Below are positions 36,802 through 46,837 of a stretch of 64,000 bases of DNA, one piece after another. Origin of the DNA: JAKAGZ01 sp964412105. GTDB lineage: Bacteria > Bacteroidota > Ignavibacteria > Ignavibacteriales > Ignavibacteriaceae. Numbering within the stretch: the first letter of the stretch is position 1; every line of letters starts with the position of its first letter. The stretch spans positions 23,614 to 87,613 of the forward strand of contig CAYPNM010000011.1 of the NCBI GenBank assembly GCA_964412105.1. Reading direction: 5' to 3'. The notes below the pieces were generated by a model. The model did no database searches, was not told the origin of the DNA, and saw only the letters and a list, made by a program, of their open reading frames with translations. Position numbers and translations under genes: made by a program.

Positions 36802-38022
36802 ATGTATCTTCCACTTTTCATATCAAAAAAGTACACTCTTTCAAGAAAGGACTCCAGATTCATTACTTTTATTTCATCAATTTCTATTCTCGGTATAGCA
36901 CTTGGCGTGGCTACTTTGATTATCGCTCTCAGCATACTCAAAGGATTTGCTAATACTTTAACAACCAAAATCATTGATTTTGATTCACATATTGAAATCA
37001 ATTCATATCAAACAATATTACCCGATTATCATTATGTGCTTCCAGCACTCGAAAAAAAACTTAATAAATCTGTATTATCCATAAATCCCTTTGTCTCCAA
37101 ATTAGCTATTATTAGTTCGGGTAAAATTAAGGACGGTGTAAATATTAAAGGAATAAGGCCATCCGATAAATGGAAAGGTCTTCAAGCAAATCTGGTTGAA
37201 GGAAATTTTGAGCTCAGCGATTCTTCATTGCCGACTATTATTATAGGAAAAAAGTTGGCCAATAAGTTATTTGTAAAAATTGGAAACAAAGTAACCCTGT
37301 TTGGGCTTAATAATGATAAAATACCCTCAATTGATAATCCGCCAAATATTGAGAGATTTATTGTGAGCGGAATCTTTGAAAGTGGAATGGCACAATATGA
37401 TGATCTTAACGCCTATGTAAATTTAAAGTCAGCACAAAGTTTATTTGGGATAGGCGATAACATCACAGGATATGATATCAGAGTTAAGGATATTTCTAAA
37501 ATTGACAGCTTATCGAATTATCTAGCAAACACAATGCCCTACCCTAATAATGTAAAGTCAATATATCAATTACACAGAAATATTTTTACCTGGATCGATT
37601 TACAAAAGAAACCAATTCCAATTATTCTCGCTCTGATCATAATAGTCGCTGCCTTCAATATCGTCGGCACGCTTCTGATGATTGTATTAGAAAAGACCAA
37701 ATCGATTGGTATTTTGAAATCAATGGGCGCAAAAAGGAAGCAAATAATTCTTATTTTTTTGTACCAGGGTATTTTCCTCGCAATCATCGGAATTATTTTG
37801 GGAAATATTTTAGCTTATGCGCTTTCCTATCTTCAATTGCATTTTAATATCATCACAATCCCTTCCTCGGTTTATATGATGTCAAGCGTTCCAATATTAC
37901 TGTCTATTAATACTTTTATACTGGTGTCCGCTATTACTCTTATACTTTGCATTCTGGCTTCAGTAATCCCGAGTTTTATTGCATCAAAGATAAAACCCAT
38001 CACTGCCATAAGGTTCACCTAA
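36802..38022 (+). CDS. LolC/LolE-like ABC permease for lipoprotein release (first)
   Basis: 406 residues from the ATG at 36802. Layout: cytoplasmic start, membrane helix at about 18-40, a large periplasmic MacB-type domain to about 260, then three helices of the FtsX permease fold (IIVAAFNIVGTLLMIVLEKTKSIGILKSMGAKRKQI is the signature). With the next two genes it makes a LolCDE transporter that pulls lipoproteins from the inner membrane for delivery to the outer membrane. A TTG 15 bp upstream is a weaker start. The paralogue downstream begins 2 bp after the stop. Confidence 0.91.
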   Translation: MYLPLFISKKYTLSRKDSRFITFISSISILGIALGVATLIIALSILKGFANTLTTKIIDFDSHIEINSYQTILPDYHYVLPALEKKLNKSVLSINPFVSKLAIISSGKIKDGVNIKGIRPSDKWKGLQANLVEGNFELSDSSLPTIIIGKKLANKLFVKIGNKVTLFGLNNDKIPSIDNPPNIERFIVSGIFESGMAQYDDLNAYVNLKSAQSLFGIGDNITGYDIRVKDISKIDSLSNYLANTMPYPNNVKSIYQLHRNIFTWIDLQKKPIPIILALIIIVAAFNIVGTLLMIVLEKTKSIGILKSMGAKRKQIILIFLYQGIFLAIIGIILGNILAYALSYLQLHFNIITIPSSVYMMSSVPILLSINTFILVSAITLILCILASVIPSFIASKIKPITAIRFT

Positions 38023-38023
38023 A

Positions 38024-39256
38024 ATGAAGTTTGAAACTTTCATATCACAAAGGTATTTAATCAGCAAACACAAGCTGAATTTTATTACAATTATATCTCT
38101 TTTATCAATCTCAGGTATAACTATTGGTGTAGCTGCATTGATAGTTGTGCTTTCGGTATTTAATGGCTTTGGAAGCCTTGTAACATCATACCTTATGAAT
38201 TTTGATCCGAACCTGCGCGTTGAATTTATATCTCAAAACGCAGCAAAACATTATGATGAAACTAAAAATATTATTCAACAAAATTCGGAAGTTACCGGAA
38301 TCTCCCCTTTTGTCAGCGGGAAGGTCCTGGTTTACAGGGATAAATTGACGCAAATCATAAATTTAAAAGGTATTGCTGCAAATGAAGGAGACAGCGTTTA
38401 TAATATCAAAGCAGGCATGCTATACGGTAAATACAATTTAACAAATCAAGGGGGAGTGCAACATATAATCCTTGGATTAACACTGGCCGATCGTCTTGAA
38501 GCATTAATAGGTGACACACTCACAATTGTATCACCTGTGGGTATTGAAAATGCTGTTACACAATTATCTTTGCCGATGACAAAGAAAGTTATTCTTGCCG
38601 GAATTTATAGCTCTAATAACAATGATTATGATGCAAATTATATTTTCTCGTCTTTACGCTTTGCACAAAATATATTGGGTTATGGGAAAGACTTTCAGGG
38701 GTATGATATCAAGGTAAAAGACATAAATTCTTCATTTGATGTCAAGGACCAGTTAGCTTCTAAATTGAACCCGGATAACTTCTCTGTATCGACGTGGTAT
38801 GATTTTCATCGCGATTTATATACGGTTATGAAAATTGAAAGATGGACTGCATACATAATTTTGTCTTTGATTATTGCAGTTGCAACTTTTAATATATTAG
38901 GATCCCTTTCAATGTCTGTAATTGAAAAGCAAAGAGATATAGGGATTCTTAGATCGATGGGAGCTACTGACAAATCAATTCTAAAGATTTTTAGGTTCGA
39001 AGGGCTTCTGATAGGTATTATCGGTACTATCGCAGGTTCAATCATTGGATATTTTATCTGTTTTCTTCAATTACACTATAAAATATATCCGCTTGATCCG
39101 ACGCAATACAAAATAGATGCTTTACCTTTACAGGTGAGGTTCTCGGATTTCATTTTCATCGCAGGCATATCCCTTCTTCTTTCGTACCTTGCCTCCCTAT
39201 TTCCAGCTAGGAAAGCAGCAAAAGTAAATCCGCTTGAAGCAATTAAATGGGAATGA
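38024..39256 (+). CDS. LolC/LolE-like ABC permease for lipoprotein release (second)
   Basis: 410 residues, a clear paralogue of the preceding gene: FETFISQRYLISKHKLNFITIISLLSISGI start, periplasmic domain, then IIAVATFNILGSLSMSVIEKQRDIGILRSMGATDKSI and two further helices. Two different permeases fit a LolC/LolE heterodimer. Six bases separate it from the ATPase gene. Which of the two corresponds to LolC (the LolA-binding one) is not evident. Confidence 0.91.
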   Translation: MKFETFISQRYLISKHKLNFITIISLLSISGITIGVAALIVVLSVFNGFGSLVTSYLMNFDPNLRVEFISQNAAKHYDETKNIIQQNSEVTGISPFVSGKVLVYRDKLTQIINLKGIAANEGDSVYNIKAGMLYGKYNLTNQGGVQHIILGLTLADRLEALIGDTLTIVSPVGIENAVTQLSLPMTKKVILAGIYSSNNNDYDANYIFSSLRFAQNILGYGKDFQGYDIKVKDINSSFDVKDQLASKLNPDNFSVSTWYDFHRDLYTVMKIERWTAYIILSLIIAVATFNILGSLSMSVIEKQRDIGILRSMGATDKSILKIFRFEGLLIGIIGTIAGSIIGYFICFLQLHYKIYPLDPTQYKIDALPLQVRFSDFIFIAGISLLLSYLASLFPARKAAKVNPLEAIKWE

Positions 39257-39262
39257 TAATTA

Positions 39263-39946
39263 ATGAACTCTAATATAATTTCAGCAAATAACCTTGTAAA
39301 ATCTTTTCAGAATAATAAAAAGATGAAACTGGAAGTACTGAAATCAGTTTCGATTGGACTTAAGTCCAATGAAATTTCCGTAATTATAGGCGCCTCTGGC
39401 GCCGGCAAAAGTACCCTGCTTCATTTGCTTGCAGGACTTGATAGACCGGATAGCGGAAATGTTTTTTATCATGAACAGGATATTTTTAAGTTAAGTGAAG
39501 ATAAACTTGCACGTTTCAGGAATAAAAATGTGGGGCTCGTTTTCCAGTTCCATCATTTACTTCCTGAATTTTCAGCACTCGAGAATGTTGCAATTCCGCA
39601 AATGATTGAAGGGAAATCTCTAAGTGCAGCATCTAAAAATGCAAAAGAATTACTGGAGTCAGTAGGTTTGACAGAAAGAATTGACCATAAACCTGCTGAA
39701 CTTTCGGGCGGCGAACAGCAGCGGGTTGCAGTAGCAAGAGCTCTGGCAAATGATCCTGAAGTTATTTTTGCAGATGAACCAACAGGAAATCTCGATTCCG
39801 CAAATAGCGAGGCAATTCATAATCTGATTGTTGATCTGCGTGATAAATTTAAAAAGACCTTTGTTATAGTTACACATAACAAAGGTCTCGTTAAATTAGC
39901 CGATAAAGTTTTTGAAATAAAAGATGGAAAACTTGTTCAAAATTAG
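39263..39946 (+). CDS. lolD: Lipoprotein-releasing ABC transporter ATPase
   Basis: 227 residues. ABC motifs: Walker A GASGAGKST, Q-loop VFQFHHLLPEFSALENV, signature LSGGEQQRVAVARAL, Walker B EVIFADEPTGNLDS and the switch His in VTHNKG. The FQFHHLLPEF region is characteristic of the LolD/MacB subgroup. It powers the two permeases upstream. Its stop shares bases with the stop of the converging aminopeptidase gene, so there is no room for a terminator between them. Confidence 0.93.
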   Translation: MNSNIISANNLVKSFQNNKKMKLEVLKSVSIGLKSNEISVIIGASGAGKSTLLHLLAGLDRPDSGNVFYHEQDIFKLSEDKLARFRNKNVGLVFQFHHLLPEFSALENVAIPQMIEGKSLSAASKNAKELLESVGLTERIDHKPAELSGGEQQRVAVARALANDPEVIFADEPTGNLDSANSEAIHNLIVDLRDKFKKTFVIVTHNKGLVKLADKVFEIKDGKLVQN

Positions 39947-41442
39947 TTTGCTTTCCCCGATAAATAATCAAAAAGCAACCTTACTCCGAATCCGGTCATA
40001 TATTTTTTTGTGTAATTATTCAGATCATTGGCCATCGCAGGACCAGCTATATCGAGATGTGCCCATGGAATTTTCTTATCAACAAAATGCTCTAGGAATT
40101 TTGCAGCAGTAATAGCCCCTCCCCATCTTGTCCTGCCTACGTTATTAACATCCGCCACATCACTTTTAATTAATTCATTATAATCATCCCATAATGGCAA
40201 TCGCCAGAGACGATCGTGGGTTTTTATACCCGAGTTATAAAGCTGTTCAGCAAGTTTATCATTTTTTGTAAAAAGTCCTGCTGCATATTCTCCTAGTGCA
40301 ACCACACAGGCACCCGTAAGAGTTGCAAGATCAATTATAACATCGGGCTTCCTTTGTGATGCAAAATGCAAAGCATCAGCAAGAATCATCCTGCCTTCAG
40401 CGTCTGTATTGTCCACTTCAATACTCTTTCCTGATGAAGTTACTACTATATCACCGGGTCTCATTGCACTGCCGGATACCATATTCTCGGCTGAAGGAAT
40501 TACTCCAAGCAAATTAATAGGAAGCTTTGCCTTAGCTGCTGCCAGAATTGTTCCTGCAACTACGGCTGCTCCTGACATATCTGCCTTCATCTCTCCCATA
40601 TTGCTGGCTGGTTTTATGGAAATTCCACCTGCATCAAAAGTTACACCTTTCCCAACCAGCGAAAATGTTTTTGATTTCTTTGAACCTTTATATTCCAGCA
40701 CAATAAATCTTGGCGGATTTGCACTGCCCATTCCTACTGCAATCAAACCACCCATTTTTCTTTTTTTAATTTCATTTTCATTAAATACTCTTACTTTTAC
40801 CCGCGTATTTTTGAATTTACTTTGAATCCTCTTAGCCAGATTAGCTGGAGTAATTACAATCCCTGGTTCATTTTGCAATTCTTTAGTAAAATTAACTCCT
40901 TCCATAATAAATTTTGCTCTGGATAGAGCTGAATTCAATTTTTTCTCATTGTCAGAATAGAAATAAATATTAATTTCAGCGGGAGTCTCCTTTAATTTTT
41001 TGTATTTATCAAATGAATAATTTCCTAAAGCAATACCTTCTGCAAAAGTCTGATAAAAATATTCTTCATTATCAAATGTACTTTTAAAATCAGAATATTT
41101 AGGAATAAAGATATGCAGGTTTTTTGCAACCTCCCCGGATATCTTTTGAATCATGCCTGAAAGATGGTTTCTAAAAAAATCACATGAAAATGATTCATCC
41201 AATTTTATTTTTACAATATAAAACTCATCGGGTTTCCCCTGAGGTCTTGATACTATTACTTCCTTACCTTTTTCCGATAGAAATGTTTTTCTTTGCAGCT
41301 CGGATAACTTAATATTTGAAACTTTCTCAAATTGTTTTAGGTTTTGAGAAAGCTTTTTGTTATCAATAAAGTATTTTATACTAATTGAATAAGACTTGTA
41401 GGAAATTTTTTTATTCCCGGCATTAAATTTTAGTTTTAGCAT
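39943..41442 (-). CDS. pepA: Leucyl aminopeptidase (peptidase family M17)
   Basis: 499 residues. The C-terminal catalytic domain has two-metal-site signatures: LVGKGVTFDAGGISIKPA, MKADMSGAA, and the family hallmark NTDAEGRMILADAL. The N-terminal macro-like domain is about 160 residues. Hexameric, cytoplasmic, releasing N-terminal amino acids. Complete. It follows the DHH phosphoesterase gene by 15 bp on the same strand and converges with lolD over 4 shared bases. Confidence 0.94.
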   Translation of the reverse strand: MLKLKFNAGNKKISYKSYSISIKYFIDNKKLSQNLKQFEKVSNIKLSELQRKTFLSEKGKEVIVSRPQGKPDEFYIVKIKLDESFSCDFFRNHLSGMIQKISGEVAKNLHIFIPKYSDFKSTFDNEEYFYQTFAEGIALGNYSFDKYKKLKETPAEINIYFYSDNEKKLNSALSRAKFIMEGVNFTKELQNEPGIVITPANLAKRIQSKFKNTRVKVRVFNENEIKKRKMGGLIAVGMGSANPPRFIVLEYKGSKKSKTFSLVGKGVTFDAGGISIKPASNMGEMKADMSGAAVVAGTILAAAKAKLPINLLGVIPSAENMVSGSAMRPGDIVVTSSGKSIEVDNTDAEGRMILADALHFASQRKPDVIIDLATLTGACVVALGEYAAGLFTKNDKLAEQLYNSGIKTHDRLWRLPLWDDYNELIKSDVADVNNVGRTRWGGAITAAKFLEHFVDKKIPWAHLDIAGPAMANDLNNYTKKYMTGFGVRLLFDYLSGKAN

Positions 41443-41457
41443 TTTGTACCTTAATTA

Positions 41458-42444
41458 TTAATTCAAATATGTTTCTGCTCTTTTTAATATTTTAGAAAGA
41501 TAATCATCTAATTTTCCATTATGTATTCTTGCTCCAGAGGCATTAATATGACCACCCCCACCAAATTCTTTTGCAAGCTTATTTACCGGAATTTCCCCCT
41601 TAGATCTGAAGCTTACCTTGAAGCCTTCTTTTAATTCTAGAAAAAGTAATCCTATTTCAACATTTTCAATGGAAAGGCAATAGTTTACAAAGTTGTCCGT
41701 ATCCGATTCAATAGCTTCAATATTCTTAAAATCATCCTGAGTCAGAACCATATAAGATATCTTTTTAACATCTCCGTAAAGTTTTAACGAATCTAGTGCT
41801 TTACCGAGAAGTCTTATTTTACTGAATTTGCCCTGATCATAAATTTTGTCATAAACTTCGCCTGGTATCACTCCCTTTTCCAATAATTCCGCTGCTATCT
41901 GATGAATCTCTGGCGTAGTTCTTTCAAACCTGAATGAACCTGTGTCTGTCATTATCGCTGCATAAATTTGGTATGCTATTTCATATGTAAGAGGAACTAT
42001 GCCTGTCTTTTTTATGAAATCGTAAATAATATGCCCGGTTGCGCAATAATCTGCATCAACAAAACAGGCATCAGCAAATTCTTCAGCGTCCTGATGATGG
42101 TCAATACATACTTTGATTTTATTTGATTCATTAAAAGCTTTGGTCATGCTTACCATTCTATCGGAACGGTTAAAATCTAGCGCCACTAAAACTTCGGCAT
42201 CATCAAAAATATTTTTATGCAAGTCTGGATTATATTTCTCTATCTTTTTATCTACATCCATGAACTCAAGGTTATAAGGAGTTGGGTGGTGATTAACTAT
42301 TCTTATCTTTTTGCCAAGGTCTTTCAACATAAGGTAAAAAGCAACTTCAGAACCAATTGCATCGGCATCCGGGTTAACGTGAGTAGTTAACAAGTAGGAA
42401 TTATATGATAAAATAATTTTTTTAAGCTTATCGAAGTCTGGCAT
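41458..42444 (-). CDS. DHH/DHHA1 phosphoesterase (NrnA/bifunctional oligoRNase-pAp phosphatase type)
   Basis: 328 residues. Metal-binding motifs: NPDADAIGSE near residue 22, ALDFNRSDR, CIDHHQDAEEFAD (the DHH motif) and ATGHIIYDF; the DHHA1 domain ends with GGGHINASGARI. NrnA enzymes degrade short RNA or DNA oligos and dephosphorylate pAp; some homologues act on cyclic dinucleotides. The full gene is normal in length. It is separated from korB1 by a terminator and transcribed toward pepA. Confidence 0.91.
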   Translation of the reverse strand: MPDFDKLKKIILSYNSYLLTTHVNPDADAIGSEVAFYLMLKDLGKKIRIVNHHPTPYNLEFMDVDKKIEKYNPDLHKNIFDDAEVLVALDFNRSDRMVSMTKAFNESNKIKVCIDHHQDAEEFADACFVDADYCATGHIIYDFIKKTGIVPLTYEIAYQIYAAIMTDTGSFRFERTTPEIHQIAAELLEKGVIPGEVYDKIYDQGKFSKIRLLGKALDSLKLYGDVKKISYMVLTQDDFKNIEAIESDTDNFVNYCLSIENVEIGLLFLELKEGFKVSFRSKGEIPVNKLAKEFGGGGHINASGARIHNGKLDDYLSKILKRAETYLN

Positions 42445-42463
42445 AGTATAATAAGAATGAATT

Positions 42464-42488
42464 AAAAAGGGCTTGATTAATCAAGCCC
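42464..42488 (-). terminator. Intrinsic terminator after korA1-korB1
   Basis: A perfect palindrome GGGCTTGATT/AATCAAGCCC at 42469-42488. Read on the minus strand, it is followed by TTTTT (complement of 42464-42468). It ends the first kor operon before the DHH gene. Confidence 0.9.
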
Positions 42489-42548
42489 GTAATTATTATT
42501 AAACCAAAAATATAAATTTTTTAAGATATATCAATGAAATGATACAAT

Positions 42549-43580
42549 CTAATTCACATCCCACATATTCCCGCTAAATAGAAGTTTCCTCAGGTCACCT
42601 TCTCCTTTTGATTTTTTGGCATCTTCCATTTGCTTATGCAAATCTTCTTCATATGTAGGTTTACTTACTTGTTGTAAAACTCCGACTGGTGTTGGAAATC
42701 CTTCCATTTCAGTGAATTGAGAAATTATATGGGCCCTGAATGAATTCTTATCAAATTCATCATGAACCCAAAGATCATTTGCGGAAAACTTTCCTTCACC
42801 GATATCAACAACAACCGGAGTTAATCCATCCAGCTTTATTCCCTTATTTTTTTCTTTGCCGAATACCATCGGTTTGTTGTGTTCAAGAAATATTACATTA
42901 TCCTCTTTCGTGCTCTTATCGGTTAATAATTCAAATGCTCCATCATTAAAAATGTTACAGTTTTGGTAAACCTCTACAAAAGCTGTCCCTTTATGCTCTC
43001 CTGCTCTCTTTAACATAGCTTGCAAAAGCTTGGGATCCCTATCGAGTGCGCGCGCAACAAATGTTGCACCTGATCCAACTGCTAATGAAAGAGGATTAAA
43101 TGGATAATCTATACTTCCGAAGGGTGTGCTTTTAGTCTTTTTACCTTTTTCTGAGGTAGGTGAATATTGCCCCTTTGTCAATCCATAAATCCTGTTATTA
43201 AATAGAAGTATTTTAAGATCAATGTTTCTCCTGCAGGCGTGAATAAAATGATTGCCCCCTATGCTCAATAGGTCACCATCACCTGAAGCAACCCACACAG
43301 ATAAATCAGGATTATTTATTTTTACTCCCGAAGCAATTGCAGATGCTCTTCCATGAATTCCATGTATTCCATAGGTATTCATATAATATGGAAATCGAGC
43401 TGCACATCCAATGCCTGATATCCATACGTAATTCTCTAGCTTAATATTAAGATCTGGTGATATTCTTTGAGTTTGAGCAAGTATAGAATAATCTCCGCAG
43501 CCAGGGCACCATCTTACATCCTGTGACGAAGCAAAGTCTTTTGCGGTATACTTTATTTCCGCTTTTCCGTTATCAGACAT
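42549..43580 (-). CDS. korB: 2-oxoacid:ferredoxin oxidoreductase, beta (TPP) subunit, copy 1
   Basis: 343 residues. Cysteines of WCPGCGDYS, GIGCAARFP and the later CNIFNDG match the ligands of the single [4Fe-4S] cluster. The thiamine diphosphate motif is GDGDLLSIGGNH...NNRIYGLTKGQ. With KorA it oxidatively decarboxylates 2-oxoglutarate (or a related 2-oxoacid) to the acyl-CoA, reducing ferredoxin; the reverse reaction fixes CO2 in the reductive TCA cycle. It follows korA1 by one base. Second copy at 45.8 kb. Confidence 0.92.
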   Translation of the reverse strand: MSDNGKAEIKYTAKDFASSQDVRWCPGCGDYSILAQTQRISPDLNIKLENYVWISGIGCAARFPYYMNTYGIHGIHGRASAIASGVKINNPDLSVWVASGDGDLLSIGGNHFIHACRRNIDLKILLFNNRIYGLTKGQYSPTSEKGKKTKSTPFGSIDYPFNPLSLAVGSGATFVARALDRDPKLLQAMLKRAGEHKGTAFVEVYQNCNIFNDGAFELLTDKSTKEDNVIFLEHNKPMVFGKEKNKGIKLDGLTPVVVDIGEGKFSANDLWVHDEFDKNSFRAHIISQFTEMEGFPTPVGVLQQVSKPTYEEDLHKQMEDAKKSKGEGDLRKLLFSGNMWDVN

Positions 43581-43581
43581 C

Positions 43582-45414
43582 TTATTTACCTCCCAAAATA
43601 TTTACGATCTTAGTTTCAATTTCTGATGATTTGAAAGGAAGACCTTGAATCTTATTAAACGATTCAACATTAATATCATACTCACAAGAAATTATTTTTG
43701 AAAGCTGTCCCATATTAAGTTCAGGACACAGTATGTGTTTATATTTTTTCAATACATCTCCGGTATTTTTCGGAAATGGATTAATATATCTGAAATGTGA
43801 CTGAGCAACTTTCAGTCCTTTTTGTCTGCACTTATTGATTGCTTCAGTTATAGCTCCATAAGTGCCTCCCCATCCCACAACTATTAATTCAGCATCTTTA
43901 TCGCCATCAATTTCCAAATCAGGAATATCGTTTTCTATATTTTTTACTTTTTGTGCTCTTAACCTTACCATGAATTCGTGGTTTTCAGGGTCGTAACTAA
44001 CATTTCCTGTGATATTTGCTTTTTCTAGTCCGCCAAGTCTGTGTTCAAGACCTGGAGTACCCGGTATTGCCCATGGACGTGAAAGATTTTCATTTCTCAT
44101 ATAAGGTTGAAATCCTTCTACATCTGTTCGAAACTTAACTTCGATATTGGGAATCGAATCAGGATCCGGGATTTTCCATGGCTCCGAACCATTCGCTAGA
44201 TAACCATCCGACATTAACATAACTGGTATCATATATTTAATCGCAATCCTAGAAGCTTCAAGTGCAAGATCAAAACAATCAGCCGGTGTTTTTGCAGCAA
44301 GAATAGCGACTGGTGCTTCCCCATTTCTGCCATACATAGCCTGCAGTAAATCCGATTGTTCAGTTTTTGTTGGAAGTCCGGTGCTCGGACCGCCTCTTTG
44401 AACATCTATAATTACAATTGGTAATTCAGTCATAACTGCTAAGCCTATAGCTTCAGTTTTCAATGCAACTCCTGGACCGCTGGTTGTAGTTATGGCAAGT
44501 GCTCCTGAAAATGCTGCTCCTATTGCAGCGCTGATTGCAGCAATTTCATCTTCAGCCTGGAATGTTCTTACTCCAAAATTTTTATGTTTACTTAATTCGT
44601 GAAGTATATCCGAAGCAGGAGTAATCGGATATGAACCAAGAAACAGTGGTAGACCGGCCTTAACCGATGCAGTTATAAATCCTAATGCTATAGCTTCATT
44701 GCCGGTTATGTTTCTGTATTTTCCTTTTTCTAATTTAGCAGGTTCAACTTGGTATCTTGTTGTAAATAATTCAGTATTTTCTCCGAAATAATAGCCGGAT
44801 TTCAAAGCTTTTTCATTTGCTGCAGCTATATTCTCAGCATTCTTGAATTTGCTTTTGATCCATTCAAGAGTTGGTTCTATTGGTCTGCTGTAAAGCCAGT
44901 ACATCATACCCAGCGCGAAAAAGTTTTTACATCTTGCAATTTCTTTGGCTGAAAGTCCGCTATTTTCCAGCGCAGTTGCTGTTAGTTGAGCCAATGGAAC
45001 CTGCACAACATTAAATCCATCCAATGAACCATCTTCAAGTGGGCTATTTTCATAATGAGCTAATCTTAAACTTTTGGCATCAAATGAATTGATGTTTATA
45101 ATAATTGTTGAGCCTGGCTTCATATCACTTAAATTTACTTTGAGCGCTGCTGGATTCATTGCTACCAGTATGTCAGGCTGATCACCTGGAGTGTGAATAT
45201 CACTGCTGCTGAAATGAAGCTGGAAACCGCTGACTCCGTATGTGGTACCGGCTGGAGCTCTTATTTCTGCAGGAAAGTCTGGCAAAGTACTTAAGTCATT
45301 GCCAACCAGTGCAGTTGTATTTGTGAATTGAGAACCAGTGAGTTGCATTCCGTCTCCCGAATCTCCTGCAAATCTCACGGTTACATCAGTTAATTCCATA
45401 ACATCTTTGGACAT
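43582..45414 (-). CDS. korA: 2-oxoacid:ferredoxin oxidoreductase, fused gamma-alpha subunit, copy 1
   Basis: 610 residues, a gamma domain fused in front of alpha. The gamma part covers about 1-190 (VRFAGDSGDGMQLTGSQF, DFPAEIRAPAGTTYGVSGF). The alpha part follows from about 220 (GNEAIALGFITASVKAGLPLFLGSYPITPASDI, QAEDEIAAISAAIGA, TTTSGPG, VQRGGPSTGLPTKTEQSDL). The YPITPAS-type block is diagnostic of 2-oxoacid oxidoreductases. Start gene of the first kor operon. 2-Oxoglutarate is the likeliest substrate given the two-subunit KorAB layout, but other 2-oxoacids cannot be excluded. Confidence 0.92.
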   Translation of the reverse strand: MSKDVMELTDVTVRFAGDSGDGMQLTGSQFTNTTALVGNDLSTLPDFPAEIRAPAGTTYGVSGFQLHFSSSDIHTPGDQPDILVAMNPAALKVNLSDMKPGSTIIININSFDAKSLRLAHYENSPLEDGSLDGFNVVQVPLAQLTATALENSGLSAKEIARCKNFFALGMMYWLYSRPIEPTLEWIKSKFKNAENIAAANEKALKSGYYFGENTELFTTRYQVEPAKLEKGKYRNITGNEAIALGFITASVKAGLPLFLGSYPITPASDILHELSKHKNFGVRTFQAEDEIAAISAAIGAAFSGALAITTTSGPGVALKTEAIGLAVMTELPIVIIDVQRGGPSTGLPTKTEQSDLLQAMYGRNGEAPVAILAAKTPADCFDLALEASRIAIKYMIPVMLMSDGYLANGSEPWKIPDPDSIPNIEVKFRTDVEGFQPYMRNENLSRPWAIPGTPGLEHRLGGLEKANITGNVSYDPENHEFMVRLRAQKVKNIENDIPDLEIDGDKDAELIVVGWGGTYGAITEAINKCRQKGLKVAQSHFRYINPFPKNTGDVLKKYKHILCPELNMGQLSKIISCEYDINVESFNKIQGLPFKSSEIETKIVNILGGK

Positions 45415-45796
45415 ATAATTATCCTTTTATTATTAGCTTTTTTAATTATTTAAATTCTAGAACACAAACTATTATTTTTACCAATTTTTAATTTGGATTG
45501 TTTCACATTAATTTATTAAAAAAGGGGTAATAATTGTTGTAATAAAGGAAGAAAAGAATTTATTTTTCTCTTTAATGATAGAGCGAAACATCCGATAAAA
45601 TTATAATATGTATTTAAAGGCTACCTGTCAGACAGGAATTTGAACAATTACAATAAGTTAAATAAGCTTTGGATTATTGTCAAATATGTTTAATTCTCAA
45701 TATTTGGAAAAATTTAATAAAAAAAGGCTGCCTACTTTAAGACAGCCTTTATCATTAATGCCGGATTTTTAAATAATGCCTTAATAATCTGTTTTA
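45415..45796. other. Spacer between the two kor operons
   Basis: AT-rich, no gene. It holds the terminator of the second operon (45723-45750) and presumably the promoter of the first. A small inverted repeat, CCTGTC-A-GACAGG, lies at 45624-45636 and may be part of a dispersed repeat. No recombination scar or leftover gene fragment that would mark the duplication is visible. Confidence 0.5.
45723..45750 (-). terminator. Intrinsic terminator after korA2-korB2
   Basis: AAAGGCTG at 45723-45730 pairs with CAGCCTTT at 45743-45750; inner bases can extend the stem with one mismatch. The minus-strand transcript then runs into TTTTTTT (complement of 45719-45725). It is 47 bp past the korB2 stop. Confidence 0.88.
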
Positions 45797-46837
45797 TTAG
45801 TTGACTTCCCAGGTATTAGCACTAAATAGAACCTTTTCAATATCGCCTTTACCTTTTTGCTTGGTCACCGATTCAATCTGAGTTTCAACCCCTTCATCAT
45901 AAGTTGGTTTGAAAATTTGTCTGAACACGCCTACTGGTGTGGGGAAGTTTGGATCATCAGACATATGAGCTAGAATTGTAGCATGAACCGGACTTAGATC
46001 AAATTCATCGTGAACTAATAAATCATTAGCTGAATGTTTGCCATCTGTAAGGTCTACAACTAACGGCTTGGCTCCATCGAGCTTAATTCCTTTATTCTTT
46101 TCTTTTCCAAATATCAATGGCTTACCATGCTCCATATAAAGCACATTTTCATCTCTTGTAGCTTTGTCAGTCAGCATTTCAAAAGCACCATCATTAAAAA
46201 TGCTGCAGTTCTGAAGAACTTCTATAAAGGCTGTACCTTTATGATCTGCCGCTCTCTTTATCATTTTCTGTAAATGTTTTGGATCCCTGTCTAATGCCTT
46301 TGCAACAAAAGTTGCTTCAGAACCAATAGCTAATGAAACAGGATTAAATGGATAATCAACACTGCCAAATGGGGTTGTTTTTGTTTTCTTTCCCTGTTCA
46401 CTTGTTGGTGAATATTGACCTTTTGTTAATCCGTAAATTTTATTGTTGAAGAGGATTATTTTCAGGTCAACATTTTTCCTGCAGGTATGAATAAAATGAT
46501 TTCCACCAATGCTGAGTAAATCACCATCACCCGTGGCTACCCAAACGGATAGATCGGGACGGCTTACTTTTACACCCGTAGCTATTGCTGGAGCTCTTCC
46601 ATGGATACCATGGAACCCATAAGTACTCATGTAATAAGGAAATCTTGAAGAGCAACCGATACCGGATATCCAGACTATGTTTTCCTTTTTGATCCCTACT
46701 ATTTCAGGAAATGTTCTTTGAACTTGAGCAAGAATTGAATAATCTCCGCAACCCGGGCACCACCTTACATCCTGATCACTTGCCAGATCCTTTGCTGTTA
46801 ACTTGATTTCATCAACTTTTATATTTGTGTCTGTCAT
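45797..46837 (-). CDS. korB: 2-oxoacid:ferredoxin oxidoreductase, beta (TPP) subunit, copy 2
   Basis: 346 residues, closely similar along its whole length to the copy at 42.5 kb, with the same WCPGCGDYS, GIGCSSRFPYYM, GDGDLLSIGGNH and CSIFNDG blocks. Differences cluster at the termini and in surface stretches (for example VEGF/EMEGF-type changes near the end). It overlaps the korA2 stop by 4 bp. The close similarity suggests duplication within the lineage, with perhaps different 2-oxoacid preference or different expression. Confidence 0.92.
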   Translation of the reverse strand: MTDTNIKVDEIKLTAKDLASDQDVRWCPGCGDYSILAQVQRTFPEIVGIKKENIVWISGIGCSSRFPYYMSTYGFHGIHGRAPAIATGVKVSRPDLSVWVATGDGDLLSIGGNHFIHTCRKNVDLKIILFNNKIYGLTKGQYSPTSEQGKKTKTTPFGSVDYPFNPVSLAIGSEATFVAKALDRDPKHLQKMIKRAADHKGTAFIEVLQNCSIFNDGAFEMLTDKATRDENVLYMEHGKPLIFGKEKNKGIKLDGAKPLVVDLTDGKHSANDLLVHDEFDLSPVHATILAHMSDDPNFPTPVGVFRQIFKPTYDEGVETQIESVTKQKGKGDIEKVLFSANTWEVN